This document shows, in pieces, positions 17,173-25,994 of a stretch of 64,000 bases of DNA. Source of the stretch: Rhodanobacter sp. 67-28 (GTDB lineage: Bacteria > Pseudomonadota > Gammaproteobacteria > Xanthomonadales > Rhodanobacteraceae); NCBI GenBank assembly GCA_001898415.1, contig MKTU01000024.1, forward strand, positions 1-64,000. The letters are read 5' to 3'. Position numbers and translations under genes: made by a program. The notes beneath the pieces are model-generated. The model saw only the letters and a list, made by a program, of their open reading frames with translations, did not search any database and was not told where the DNA came from. The first letter of the stretch is position 1. Each line of letters begins with the position of its first letter.

Positions 17173-17197
17173 CTCCCCGAATTCGCAGGCTCCTGCC

Positions 17198-18715
17198 ATG
17201 ACCCTTGCCTCACGCACCTTGCTGATCAACCCGACCATCACCTCGCGGCGCAGCGCGCGCTTTCCGCTGTCGCTGCTGCACCTGTCGGCGGCGCTGGAGC
17301 GCAACGGCCACGACAGCCAGATCATCGACGGCAACGTCGACCGCGATTTCGTCAGCGACACCTTGCGCGCGATGGAACAGGACGCCTTCGACGCGGTCGG
17401 CGTCAGCGTCATGGGCGGCCCGCAACTGGCGCCGGCAATCGCCGTGTCCGGTGCGATCCGCGCACGCTTCCCGGCGGTGCCGATCATCTGGGGCGGCTAT
17501 TTCCCCACGCTCAACCCCGACGCCGCGTTGGCTGCGCCCTACGTCGACTACGCGGTGCGCGGGCAGGCCGAGGAAACCCTGCTCGAGCTGATTGCCGCGC
17601 TGGACGGCAAGGCCGACGCGAAGCTGGCGACCATCGGCGGGCTGTCGTGGAAGCGCGGCGGCGCGGTCGTGCACAACCCGAATCGCCGTTTCAGCCTGGC
17701 CGACCAAGGCATGGTGCTGCCCTACGACAAGCTCGGCGACCCGCGGCGCTACCTGGCGCGCACCTACCTCGGTCGCCGCACCGTCGCGCACCAGGCGTCG
17801 ATCGGTTGCCGGTTCCGCTGCACCTTCTGCGGCGTGGCCGCGATGTTCGGCGGCACCACCGTGCTGCCGGCGGCGGAACAACTCGAGCGCGACCTGGGCT
17901 ATCTCAAGCACGAGCTGGGCGCGGATTCGGTGCAGTACTTCGACAACAATTTCTTCGACCGCGAGCGGGACATGCTGCCGCTGCTCGAAGTGATGGCCAG
18001 GTTCGAGATGCCCTGGTGGTGTTTCGCCCGCGCCGACGCGCTGCTCAACCTGTCGGAGGAGGCGTGGAGGCTGGTGCGCAAGAGCCGCTTGCGGATGGCG
18101 TACATCGGCGCGGAATCACCGAACGGCCAGATGCTCAAGGAGATCCGCAAGGGCACGCGGCCGGATCAGACGATGGCGGTGGTCGAGTTGTGCCGCCGGC
18201 ACGGCGTGATCCCCGAGTTGTCCTTCATGGTCGCACCGCCGGAGAACACCGAGGAGGAGACCGAGCACACCTTCGAGTTCATCCGCGCGCTGAAGCGGAT
18301 CAATCCGCAGTCCGAGATCGTCATCTACGTCTACACGCCGTTGCCGGAGAACAGCCGGCACGAGCAGGACCGCGCGAGGCGGCCGGGCAAGCCGCTGCTG
18401 GACCTCCATGGCGCGCCGGTGGTGTTCCCGACGACGGCGGAGGAATGGGCGCAGCCGCGCTGGGTCGACTACACCTGCCACGCGGACGCGCCCTGGCTCG
18501 ACGACCGGCTGCGCCGGCGCATCCGGGATTTCGTCACCGTGCTGCGCTGCCGCTTTCCCACCGTGCAGGACCTGCGCTCGCCGCCGTGGGCCAAGCGCAG
18601 CCTGAGCGCGATGGCGCTCTGGCGCTATCGCTACGGCAGGTACGATCGGCCGTGGGAACTGGAGCTGGCCAACCGGCTGGTGCGCCTGCGCATGCCGCAG
18701 GTGTCGGGCCTCTAG
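17198..18715 (+). CDS. Cobalamin-binding-domain radical SAM enzyme
   Basis: This 505-residue protein has an N-terminal Rossmann-like B12-binding domain (about 5-135; PIIWGGYFPTLNPDAAL is the typical B12-domain segment). A radical SAM barrel follows with the iron-sulfur cysteines Cys204-x3-Cys208-x2-Cys211 in GCRFRCTFCG. Downstream blocks YFDNNFFDRE, YIGAESPNGQMLKEI and LSFMVAPPENTEEE match class B methylases and YgiQ-like proteins. It may methylate an unactivated carbon or do another radical step on a glycan or lipid. It starts 25 bases after the methyltransferase. The lack of DxHxxG is common in this class. Confidence 0.85.
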   Translation: MTLASRTLLINPTITSRRSARFPLSLLHLSAALERNGHDSQIIDGNVDRDFVSDTLRAMEQDAFDAVGVSVMGGPQLAPAIAVSGAIRARFPAVPIIWGGYFPTLNPDAALAAPYVDYAVRGQAEETLLELIAALDGKADAKLATIGGLSWKRGGAVVHNPNRRFSLADQGMVLPYDKLGDPRRYLARTYLGRRTVAHQASIGCRFRCTFCGVAAMFGGTTVLPAAEQLERDLGYLKHELGADSVQYFDNNFFDRERDMLPLLEVMARFEMPWWCFARADALLNLSEEAWRLVRKSRLRMAYIGAESPNGQMLKEIRKGTRPDQTMAVVELCRRHGVIPELSFMVAPPENTEEETEHTFEFIRALKRINPQSEIVIYVYTPLPENSRHEQDRARRPGKPLLDLHGAPVVFPTTAEEWAQPRWVDYTCHADAPWLDDRLRRRIRDFVTVLRCRFPTVQDLRSPPWAKRSLSAMALWRYRYGRYDRPWELELANRLVRLRMPQVSGL

Positions 18716-18719
18716 CGGG

Positions 18720-19856
18720 GTGCGCGCCGTGCACGTCGCGCAGCTCAATTTCCTGCCCGCGCCGGCGGGACTCGCGCCGGCCGAGGTGCTGGAGCGGTGG
18801 CACTCGCTGGCGGACATCGCCGAGGCGGCCGCCAGCGCCGGCACCCGCGTGTCGGTGATCCAGGCGGCGGCGCGCGAGGAGCGGATCACGCGTGGCGGCA
18901 TCGACTACCACTTCGTCGACATCCGCGGACTGGAAACGGCGACCAACCGGGGCCGCCGCTTCGCCAGCCTGCTCGGCGACATCCGGGCCGACGTGCTGCA
19001 CGGGCACAGCCTGGGTTTTGCCGAGGACGCCTTCGCGATCGCGCAGTGCCTGCCGCAGCTGCCGATCATCCTGCAGGACCACGCCGACCGGGCACCGCGC
19101 TGGTGGCGCCGCCGTCGCTGGCGGCGCTGGTATGCGGCCGCCACGGGCGTCGCCTTCACCGCGCGCGAGCAGGCGCAGGCGTTCGCCGTCGCCGGCATGT
19201 TCGGACCGCGCATGCGGGTGTTCGCGATACCCGAATCCAGCAGCCGCTTCACGCCTGGCGACCGCGCCGCGGCCCGCGCCGAAACCGGCCTTCACGGCGG
19301 GCCCTGCGTGCTGTGGGTCGGCCACTTGAACCGCAACAAGGACCCGCTGACCGTGCTCGAGGGCGTGGCGCGAGCGGCGACGCGCTTGCCCGGCCTGCAA
19401 CTGTGGTGCGTGTTCGGCCATGCGCCGCTGCTGGAGGACGTGCGCCAGCGCATCGTTGGCGATCCGCGGCTCGCCGGCCGCGTGCATCTGCTGGGCAAGG
19501 TGACGCATGCGCAGGTCGAGCAGCTGATGCAGGCGGCCGACGTGTTCGTCTCGGGCAGCCATGCCGAAGGCAGCGGCTACGCCCTGCTGGAGGCGCTGGC
19601 CTGCGGCGTCGTGCCGGTGGTTACCGACATCCCGTCGTTCCGCGCGCTGACCGATGGCGGCCGCATCGGCAAGCTGTGGCCTTGCGGCGACGCGGGGGGG
19701 CTCGCCGCGGCCCTGCTCGACCTCGGGTCGAGCCGGATGCCGCCGGCACGGGTGCGCGCGCATTTCGACGCCGCGCTGTCGTTCGCCGCCGTGGGCCGGC
19801 AATGGGCCGAGGCGTACGCGCAAGTGCGCGAGGACCGGCGCCGGGGCGCGTCGTGA
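18720..19856 (+). CDS. Family 4 glycosyltransferase
   Basis: This 378-residue GT-B enzyme has a C-terminal donor domain with VLWVGHLNRNKDPLTVLEG and the E-x7-E region in SHAEGSGYALLEALACG. The N-domain contains ADVLHGHSLGFAEDA. It starts at a GTG (18720), four bases after the radical SAM stop. The alternative is an internal ATG, which would remove the first strand of the fold. It overlaps the next GT4 by four bases. Donor unknown. Confidence 0.86.
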   Translation: MRAVHVAQLNFLPAPAGLAPAEVLERWHSLADIAEAAASAGTRVSVIQAAAREERITRGGIDYHFVDIRGLETATNRGRRFASLLGDIRADVLHGHSLGFAEDAFAIAQCLPQLPIILQDHADRAPRWWRRRRWRRWYAAATGVAFTAREQAQAFAVAGMFGPRMRVFAIPESSSRFTPGDRAAARAETGLHGGPCVLWVGHLNRNKDPLTVLEGVARAATRLPGLQLWCVFGHAPLLEDVRQRIVGDPRLAGRVHLLGKVTHAQVEQLMQAADVFVSGSHAEGSGYALLEALACGVVPVVTDIPSFRALTDGGRIGKLWPCGDAGGLAAALLDLGSSRMPPARVRAHFDAALSFAAVGRQWAEAYAQVREDRRRGAS

Positions 19857-20992
19857 AACTCGCGCTGGTGGTGCCGGGCGGGGTGGATCGCGGCGGCGAG
19901 TTCCGCGTGATCCCCGCCTTGCTGGCGCTGATCGAACGACTGGCGTGCACGCATGAGGTGCATGTCTTCGCGCTGCAACAGGAAGCGGTGGCCGGTCGCT
20001 GGGAACTCGCCGGCGCCACCGTGCACAACATCGGCACCGGCTGGACGCGCCTGCGCGCGATCGCGGCGGTCCGCGCCGAGCATCGCCGCGCGCCGTTCGG
20101 CCTGGTCCACGCGATCTTCTCGGGCTCGTGCAGCCTGGTTGCCGTCGCCGCGGCGAAATGGCTGCGGCTGCCCAGCCTGGTGCATGTCGCCGGCGGCGAA
20201 CTGGTTGCGTTGCACGCGATCGGCTACGGCGGGCGCCGAAAGTGGAAGGGCAGGCTGCGCGAGGCGTGCGTGCTGCGCGCCGCCGATGTCGTCACCGCGG
20301 CCAGCGCGCCGATCATCGACGCATTGCGGGTGCTCGGCATCGAGGCGCAACGGGTGCCGCTCGGCGTCGACCTGCGAGCCTGGCCGCCGCTCGCGCCGCG
20401 TGCGCGCCGCGTCGGCCCGGCGCGGCTGATCCATGTGGCCAGCCTCAACCGGGTGAAGGATCAGCCGACCCTGCTGCGTGCCTTGGCCAAGCTGCGCGAG
20501 GACGGCCCGGCCTTCCGCATGGCCATCGTCGGCGTGGATACCTTGCGTGGCGAGATGCAGCGTCTGGCGCGCCAGCTCGGGCTGCAACACTGCGTGGATT
20601 TTCTCGGCTTCAAGACGCAACGCGAATTGCGTCCGAGGCTGGAAGCAGCCGACCTGCTGGTGATGTCGTCGCAGCATGAAGCCGGCCCGCTGGTGTTGCT
20701 GGAGGCTGCGGTGGCCGGCGTGCCGGCGGTGGGCACGGCGGTCGGACACTTCGTGGAGTGGTCGCCCGCGGCGGCGTGCAGCGTGCCTGTCGGTGACGCG
20801 GGCGCGCTGGCCGATGGCATCCGGCAGCTGCTTGCCGACGAACCACGGCGGCAGCGCATGGCCGCGGCCGCGCAGTGCCTGGCGCTGGCGGAGGACGCCG
20901 ACTGCACCGCGCGCCTGTTCGAAGCGCTGTACCGGCGCGTCCGTGGACACGGATCACGCGGGCTTGCGTGCGAGGTAAAGCCGGAACCGTGA
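19853..20992 (+). CDS. Family 4 glycosyltransferase
   Basis: This 379-residue GT-B enzyme begins KLALVVPGGVDRGGEFR and has the donor-domain blocks LIHVASLNRVKDQPTLLRAL and SSQHEAGPLVLLEAAVAGVP. The start is a GTG in the overlap GTGA with the previous stop. Its last 39 bases run into the 3' end of the convergent methyltransferase, so the two genes share sequence on opposite strands. Donor unknown. Confidence 0.86.
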   Translation: MKLALVVPGGVDRGGEFRVIPALLALIERLACTHEVHVFALQQEAVAGRWELAGATVHNIGTGWTRLRAIAAVRAEHRRAPFGLVHAIFSGSCSLVAVAAAKWLRLPSLVHVAGGELVALHAIGYGGRRKWKGRLREACVLRAADVVTAASAPIIDALRVLGIEAQRVPLGVDLRAWPPLAPRARRVGPARLIHVASLNRVKDQPTLLRALAKLREDGPAFRMAIVGVDTLRGEMQRLARQLGLQHCVDFLGFKTQRELRPRLEAADLLVMSSQHEAGPLVLLEAAVAGVPAVGTAVGHFVEWSPAAACSVPVGDAGALADGIRQLLADEPRRQRMAAAAQCLALAEDADCTARLFEALYRRVRGHGSRGLACEVKPEP

Positions 20993-21913
20993 AGGCTCGC
21001 GGCGGCCGCGAAGTTTCGCCATGAGCGGGCGCATTGCCCAGCGCGGGCCGTACCACGGGCGATGCACCTCCCACCGGATCGACAGCGCATCCGCCAGACG
21101 GCGCAGCCGCTCGTCGGTGAGGTAGCCCAGGCTGGCGATGGCATCCGCCGCGATGCCGTGGCGGCGCAGGAACACCTCGCGACGCTCGGTGAGCATGCGC
21201 CGGCCGCTTTCATCGCGGGCGTACCACGGCGTGTCGGCGATGATCACCGTGCCGCCGGCTTTCACGCAGCGCAGTGCTTCGCGCAGGCAGGCCTCGCCGT
21301 CTTCGGCGTAGTGGAACGAGGCGTTGAACACGGCCGTGTCGAACTGCGCGTCGGCGAACGGCAGGCGGCGCATTTCGGCCTGGAAGCGCGGGAACAGCGC
21401 CGGCAGCCGCGCCCGGTAGTGCCGGGCCGCGCCCAGCCCGTCGCGGTCATGGGCAAGCAGGTCGACCGCCACCGGCCGGTAGCCGGCCAGGGCCAGGCGA
21501 TAGCTCATCCAGCCGTTGCCGGCGCCGAGATCGAGCACGCGATTGCCTTCCAGCAGATGCCGCACGATGTAGTCGTAGCTGCGCGCGCGCATCCGCCATT
21601 GGTCGCGATCCGTTCCGCCGGTGTCGCGGTAGGGCAGGGCGAGGTAGAACGCCTCGCTTTCGCTGCCACGGCCCTCCGCCATCCTGATCCGCTCGTAATC
21701 CGCGATGAAGCGTGCCAGGTGCGCGGCCGATTCCGGCGGCAGCGCACGGGCGATGCCGTTCTCGACGGCGATGACGAAGCCGCATGCCGGGCAAGCCAGC
21801 ATGTCGATCGAGGTCCTGCAGCGGGGGCAGTGCAGGCGCAGCTCCGCCAGCGCCGCCGCGTCCGCGGCATGGCGGGCGGGCGAGGCGTCCATCGCTGGCT
21901 GCGTTCGCGGCAT
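20954..21913 (-). CDS. Methyltransferase with N-terminal zinc-ribbon
   Basis: This 319-residue protein has a Trm112-like four-cysteine ribbon near its start (Cys29-x2-Cys32 and Cys41-x2-Cys44 in HCPRC and ACPACGF). A class I methyltransferase domain follows, with motif I at about 126-136 (VLDLGAGNGWM) and post-motif CVKAGGTVIIADTPW. It is the last gene of the minus-strand run that starts at the radical SAM gene, nine bases after the nucleotidyltransferase. The 3' end overlaps the facing GT4 by 39 bases. Substrate unknown. Confidence 0.82.
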   Translation of the reverse strand: MPRTQPAMDASPARHAADAAALAELRLHCPRCRTSIDMLACPACGFVIAVENGIARALPPESAAHLARFIADYERIRMAEGRGSESEAFYLALPYRDTGGTDRDQWRMRARSYDYIVRHLLEGNRVLDLGAGNGWMSYRLALAGYRPVAVDLLAHDRDGLGAARHYRARLPALFPRFQAEMRRLPFADAQFDTAVFNASFHYAEDGEACLREALRCVKAGGTVIIADTPWYARDESGRRMLTERREVFLRRHGIAADAIASLGYLTDERLRRLADALSIRWEVHRPWYGPRWAMRPLMAKLRGRREPSRFRLYLARKPA

Positions 21914-21922
21914 CGGCGGCTG

Positions 21923-23140
21923 CTACGGTGCGTGGAGCGGTGGTTCCAGCGCTGCGCGCACCGCGAACATGGTGTCCATCCGCGGCACCGGCCGGGTGAG
22001 CCAGGCGAGGATGCGCCGCCGCTGCGACAGGCCGGCCCAGGCCGGGCCCTGCTGCAGCCACAGCTGCGTGCGCACCATGTCGGCCCGTTCGCGGCTGGCT
22101 TCCGGCGTGGGCCTGATCCGCTGGCGGAGGCAGCGCGCGAGTTCGCCGAGGGAGCGCGACCACTCCATGCCGTGAAGCGCATGCAGCCACAGCTCCGAAG
22201 AGGAAACGCGGGTCAGCGTCTGGCGGCGCGAGACCATCCGCAACAGCGGATGGCAGTCGACGGCGAGTCGTGCAAGCGCATCTGGCGGAACCACATCGCC
22301 GTAGTAGCGCGCAGCCAGCAGCAGCGGCGGCAGCGCATACCAGGGCGCGTCGGCGTGCTCGTCCCACAGCACGTCCCAGTCGCGCGCGGACAGGCGCGCC
22401 GACAGCAGCGCGATGTCGTGCAGATGGAGCAGGCGCAGGCTGCGGTTGCAGAGGTTGCCCGCGGCGTGCAGCAGCAGGTGGTTCATCAGCGCGCCGGGCG
22501 ACGGGTAGGGGTTCAGCCCGGGCTGCGGCTGCGGCGGACGGATGCGCACGGTGATGTCGACCGCAGTGACCGGTAGCCGCTCCTGGATGCGCGTGTGCAG
22601 CTCGATGTTGACCGGCGTGTCGCGGTGCTCGCCCAGGCCGGCAAAGGGCGCGCCGGTCGCCGGCTTGAACACCCGGTGCTTCCACGCGGCGAACGACTCC
22701 ACGTAGCCGAGTTCCTGCAGCAGCCCGATCGCCGGCGCGACATCGTCCTCGCGAACCAGCAGGTCGATGTCGGCCATCGGCCGCTCGCCGGCCGCGTAGA
22801 TGCCCAGCGCGTGCAGGGCGCAACCCTTCAGCGCGACGATGGCGATGCCGCTGGCACGGGCGCCGACATCGATGCCCTGCAGCAGCGTCTCGATGCGCCG
22901 ATGGCGATGCTCGACATGCGCGCGCTGCTCTGCCAGGAACGCCTGCCATGGCGGGTGCCGCCACGCGGAGAGACTGGATAGCAGTGGCGACACGCCGTGC
23001 ACGGCAGCGGCGGCGGCGGCCAGCTGCCATTCGAGATCGCTCCACGGCGGCGTGGCGCCGCCGGGCCGCGCCAGCTCCGCGGCCAGCGTCTCGGTGGTGC
23101 GGCGCAGGCCGGCCCTAACGACGTTGAGCGGTGGCAGCAT
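21923..23140 (-). CDS. Nucleotidyltransferase-family protein (PF14907 type)
   Basis: This 405-residue protein has the minimal nucleotidyltransferase signature of the NTP_transf_5 family: ALKGCALHALGIY (about 103-115) followed by GERPMADIDLLVRE, where Asp124 and Asp126 are the metal ligands. A helical C-terminal half follows (NHLLLHAAGN, LRLLHLHDIALL). Members sit in exopolysaccharide, peptide-tailoring and HPr-kinase-like gene neighbourhoods, and an HprK-like kinase is indeed nearby at 24860. Its first 26 bases overlap the radical SAM gene. The nucleotide and acceptor are unknown. Confidence 0.78.
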   Translation of the reverse strand: MLPPLNVVRAGLRRTTETLAAELARPGGATPPWSDLEWQLAAAAAAVHGVSPLLSSLSAWRHPPWQAFLAEQRAHVEHRHRRIETLLQGIDVGARASGIAIVALKGCALHALGIYAAGERPMADIDLLVREDDVAPAIGLLQELGYVESFAAWKHRVFKPATGAPFAGLGEHRDTPVNIELHTRIQERLPVTAVDITVRIRPPQPQPGLNPYPSPGALMNHLLLHAAGNLCNRSLRLLHLHDIALLSARLSARDWDVLWDEHADAPWYALPPLLLAARYYGDVVPPDALARLAVDCHPLLRMVSRRQTLTRVSSSELWLHALHGMEWSRSLGELARCLRQRIRPTPEASRERADMVRTQLWLQQGPAWAGLSQRRRILAWLTRPVPRMDTMFAVRAALEPPLHAP

Positions 23141-24629
23141 GAGGCAGCAGCCGGATGTCGATTCGCGGGGCCTGGGACGGCGAGGGCGTGGCGTCGTCGC
23201 AACGATGCGCCCGTTCGGACGCGACCAGCGCGTCCCATTTGGCGTCCAGTGCCGCGCTCGCCTGCCGGTGATGCTCCAGCGAGTCGATTGCCTTCAATTG
23301 CTGCAGCGTGACCTGCTCGTGCAGCAGGTCGCGTACGCTGCGGTAGAAATCCGAGTCGTAGGCGCCGTGGAACATCATGGCCAGGTCGCCGCTGTCCCGC
23401 CAATGCGTCTTGTCGCCAAGCTGGGCCTTGACCTTGTCGTAGAACCTGGTTCCCGGCAGCGGATAGGAGACGCTCACGCCGATGTCGTCGGGCGCGGCCT
23501 GCGCCACCAGCTCGCGGGTGGCCAGCAAGTCATCCAGCTGCTCGCCCAGATAACCGAGCTGGATGAAGAAGCCCACGCGGATGCCACGCTGGCCCAGCCG
23601 CACCCGCGCCGCAATCAGGTGGGCGACCCGGGTGCCCTTGGACATGCTGTCCAGCACGCGTTGGCTGCCGCTTTCCGCACCCAGCCACGCCTCCGCGCAG
23701 CCGGCCTGTTCAAGCGCGTCGGTCATGCGCTCGCTCATCAGGTCGGCACGGGTCTGGATGGTGAACGGAACCGATCCGCCGGCGGCGCGAAGGCGAGCCC
23801 CGAACTGCGCGACCCAGTCGACATGGAAGCCGAAGATGTCGTCCGCCATCCAGATGTGGTCGGGTTTGAACGCCTGCTTCAGGTGGATCATTTCCGCCGC
23901 CACGTCGTCGGCGCTGCGCTGCTTGTAGTGGTTGCCCCAGATCGGCTTGGCGCACCAGTTGCAGCGGAACGGGCAGCCGCGCGACGCGGCCATGTTGAGG
24001 CTGAAGTAGCCGTGCCGCTCGTGCCACAGGTTCCGGTAGCGTTCGACGTCCACCAGGTCCCAGGCGGGGCGGCCGATCAGCCGGGGATCCGGCGGCATCG
24101 CGCCCATGCGTCGCGCCTGGGTCGCGCCGTCCATCCGCGTCGCGATGCCGGCGACGCCGTCGAGCCAGGGGCGGTCGTCGATGGCCGGGTCGCGCGCCAG
24201 CCGCCCGGTCAGTTCGAGCAGCGCCGCAATCCCTTCGCCCATCAACACGGTGTCCGCGCCGGCGTCGAGAAACGGGTCCGGCTGGTCGGAGGCGTCGGAA
24301 CCGGCGACGATCACGCGGGCCCCGCGCGCACGCGCCTGGGCGATCATCCGGCACGCCGCCTCGCGCATGCGGCCCAGGCACATCTTGGTCAGGTAATTGA
24401 AGTTGTCCTCGTAGAGAACCACGACGTCCGGTTGCGCGGCACGCACGGCGCCTTCGTAATCCTCGACGCCATCGGCGAGCATCGCGTCGAACAGCGTGAC
24501 CTGGTGACCCATCTGCCGGAGGAGTGCGGCAATCTGGATCGTGGCGAGCGGGGGATAGGGCTTGCCGCGTTCCCATTGCTTGGGGTCGTACCTCAGGAAA
24601 TAGGAGTGACCGACCTGGATCTTCAGCAT
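23115..24629 (-). CDS. Cobalamin-binding-domain radical SAM enzyme
   Basis: This 504-residue protein has a B12-binding N-domain (about 1-140: PPLATIQIAALLRQMGHQVT, then VVVLYEDNFNY and VIVAGSDASDQPDPFL). The radical SAM cluster is Cys219-x3-Cys223-x2-Cys226 in GCPFRCNWC. Later blocks WMADDIFGFHVDWVAQFG and AWLGAESGSQRVLDSMSKGT place it with class B methylases and anaerobic cyclase-like proteins. The start at 24629 (MLKIQVGHSYFLRYDPKQWE) is clear because the frame upstream is intergenic promoter DNA. It leads an operon with the nucleotidyltransferase and the zinc-ribbon methyltransferase. Confidence 0.84.
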   Translation of the reverse strand: MLKIQVGHSYFLRYDPKQWERGKPYPPLATIQIAALLRQMGHQVTLFDAMLADGVEDYEGAVRAAQPDVVVLYEDNFNYLTKMCLGRMREAACRMIAQARARGARVIVAGSDASDQPDPFLDAGADTVLMGEGIAALLELTGRLARDPAIDDRPWLDGVAGIATRMDGATQARRMGAMPPDPRLIGRPAWDLVDVERYRNLWHERHGYFSLNMAASRGCPFRCNWCAKPIWGNHYKQRSADDVAAEMIHLKQAFKPDHIWMADDIFGFHVDWVAQFGARLRAAGGSVPFTIQTRADLMSERMTDALEQAGCAEAWLGAESGSQRVLDSMSKGTRVAHLIAARVRLGQRGIRVGFFIQLGYLGEQLDDLLATRELVAQAAPDDIGVSVSYPLPGTRFYDKVKAQLGDKTHWRDSGDLAMMFHGAYDSDFYRSVRDLLHEQVTLQQLKAIDSLEHHRQASAALDAKWDALVASERAHRCDDATPSPSQAPRIDIRLLPHAATAQRR

Positions 24630-24710
24630 CGCGAAAGGGCCTCGAACGTCGCCGCGGAATTCAGCATCGACGGCGGAGGAACCGGCCCCGTCGTCGATGC
24701 TGCCGGCAGG

Positions 24711-24739
24711 TGAGTGCCGCGGCGTGCGGCTTCGGTTGC
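24711..24739 (-). promoter_or_regulatory. ECF-type promoter facing the radical SAM operon
   Basis: On the minus strand GCAACC (24739-24734), 16 bases, GCACTCA (24717-24711), ending 81 bases before the radical SAM start. A further CCAACC lies one 22-base period upstream (24761-24756). The plus-strand partner begins at 24765. Confidence 0.72.
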
Positions 24740-24764
24740 CCTGCGGAGCGAAGCTGGTTGGCGT

Positions 24765-24793
24765 GCAACCTTTCCGCGGCGACTGCGCACTCA
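24765..24793 (+). promoter_or_regulatory. ECF-type promoter facing the HprK-like gene
   Basis: GCAACC (24765-24770), 16 bases, GCACTCA (24787-24793), ending 66 bases before the kinase ATG. It is back to back with the minus-strand site, with 25 bases between the two -35-like elements, nearly the same arrangement as at 5804-5884. Confidence 0.72.
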
Positions 24794-24859
24794 GCAGCAG
24801 ACCACCGCCATCGGATTCGCCGCACCGTGCAACTCCCCCCGCGCCGGGCAACTCGTTCG

Positions 24860-25888
24860 ATGGCGATGGCATCGACTTTCCATGGCGCTGATGCCGGCGC
24901 CGACCCGTTCGGCGAGCGATCGGTCGGTCGCCGTGTCGTGCGCCGGCGGATACTCGGCGGGCGTTTCTGTTTCGGCAGCGCCAGCGAGGCACTGCTGCAT
25001 CTGGTCGAGGCCGCTTATGGCGGCCTGCCGCGGCACCGCGTGTCGATGGCGATACCCGAGTTTCGCATCGAGTTGCGCCTGTCGCCGCCGCGGGCTTCGC
25101 CGCCCGCGGGCGAGCCGCCGCCGGTGCAGATGCAGTCGGGTGCGGGGGTGATCTGCGGCGTGATGGACGCCTCGAACTACGTCGTGCTGGCGCCCGCGCA
25201 GCAGCGGGCGCTGGTGGTGGCATCCGTCGACATGCTGGAGCGGCCCTACCATCTTCGCTACGAACTCATCGAGTTCGCCGTTTTCACGTTGGCCACGCGC
25301 GGGCAGGGACTGGTTCCGCTGCACGGTGCCTGCGTGGGGTGGCAGGGCCGGGGCATTTTGCTGCTGGGAGCCAGCGGCTCGGGCAAGTCGACGCTGGCCC
25401 TGCAGGCCTTGCTGCAGGGTCTGGATTTTCTCGCCGAGGACGCGGTGTTCGTGGCGCCGCAAGACATGCTCGCCACCGGCGTGGCCAACTACCTGCACGT
25501 GCAGGCCGATGCGCTGCGCTTCGTCGAGGACGCCGGCGCCCGACGCTGGATCGGCGAGGCGCCGGTCATCTGCCGCCGCAGCGGGGTGCAGAAGTTCGAG
25601 GCCGACCTGCGGCTCGGCCCCGGCCGGCTCGCCACGGCTCCGCTGCAGCTGGTCGGTGCCGTGCTGGTTTGCGGCGAGCCTGCCGCCGACTGCGCCGCGG
25701 TGCTGCGTGCCGTGCCGGCGGCGGAGGTCGCCGCGCGATTGGCCGCCACCCAGCCGTATGCGTCCGGGCAGCCGGGCTGGGCCCGCTTCGAACAGAAGAT
25801 GGCGGCGCTGGGCGTGCATGAGCTGCGCCGCACCGACCATCCGCGGGATGGCGTGGCGGCGTTGCGCCGATTGCTGGGCGATGGGTGA
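24860..25888 (+). CDS. HPr-kinase-like protein (HprK-related)
   Basis: This 342-residue protein carries the HprK catalytic layout in its second half: LHGACV (His155), the P-loop GASGSGKST at 170-178, and LAEDAVFV with Glu193/Asp194. The N-terminal half (to about 145) is unlike classical HprK. The protein lacks the HPr-binding C-terminal signature, so the substrate is not HPr by default. Related kinases occur with NTP_transf_5 proteins in HPr-rel-A gene sets, and others phosphorylate lasso peptides. ATG 24860 is used; ATG 24866 is equally possible. No PqqD-like partner was found nearby. Confidence 0.78.
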   Translation: MAMASTFHGADAGADPFGERSVGRRVVRRRILGGRFCFGSASEALLHLVEAAYGGLPRHRVSMAIPEFRIELRLSPPRASPPAGEPPPVQMQSGAGVICGVMDASNYVVLAPAQQRALVVASVDMLERPYHLRYELIEFAVFTLATRGQGLVPLHGACVGWQGRGILLLGASGSGKSTLALQALLQGLDFLAEDAVFVAPQDMLATGVANYLHVQADALRFVEDAGARRWIGEAPVICRRSGVQKFEADLRLGPGRLATAPLQLVGAVLVCGEPAADCAAVLRAVPAAEVAARLAATQPYASGQPGWARFEQKMAALGVHELRRTDHPRDGVAALRRLLGDG

Positions 25889-25994
25889 ACGCCTCGCGCC
25901 ACCGACCGCCGACACGGCGGCGAGTAAGCTGGGACTTCCCCGGGCTCACGTTCCACCTCCGGCAGACCACGAACCCCTCACGAGGACTACGACC

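Noticed and set aside
24697-24891. A 64-codon open frame before the HprK-like gene, considered as a peptide precursor or PqqD-like protein
   Set aside because: It starts upstream of and runs through the predicted promoter, lacks a ribosome site, ends inside the kinase gene and shows no PqqD or leader-core pattern.
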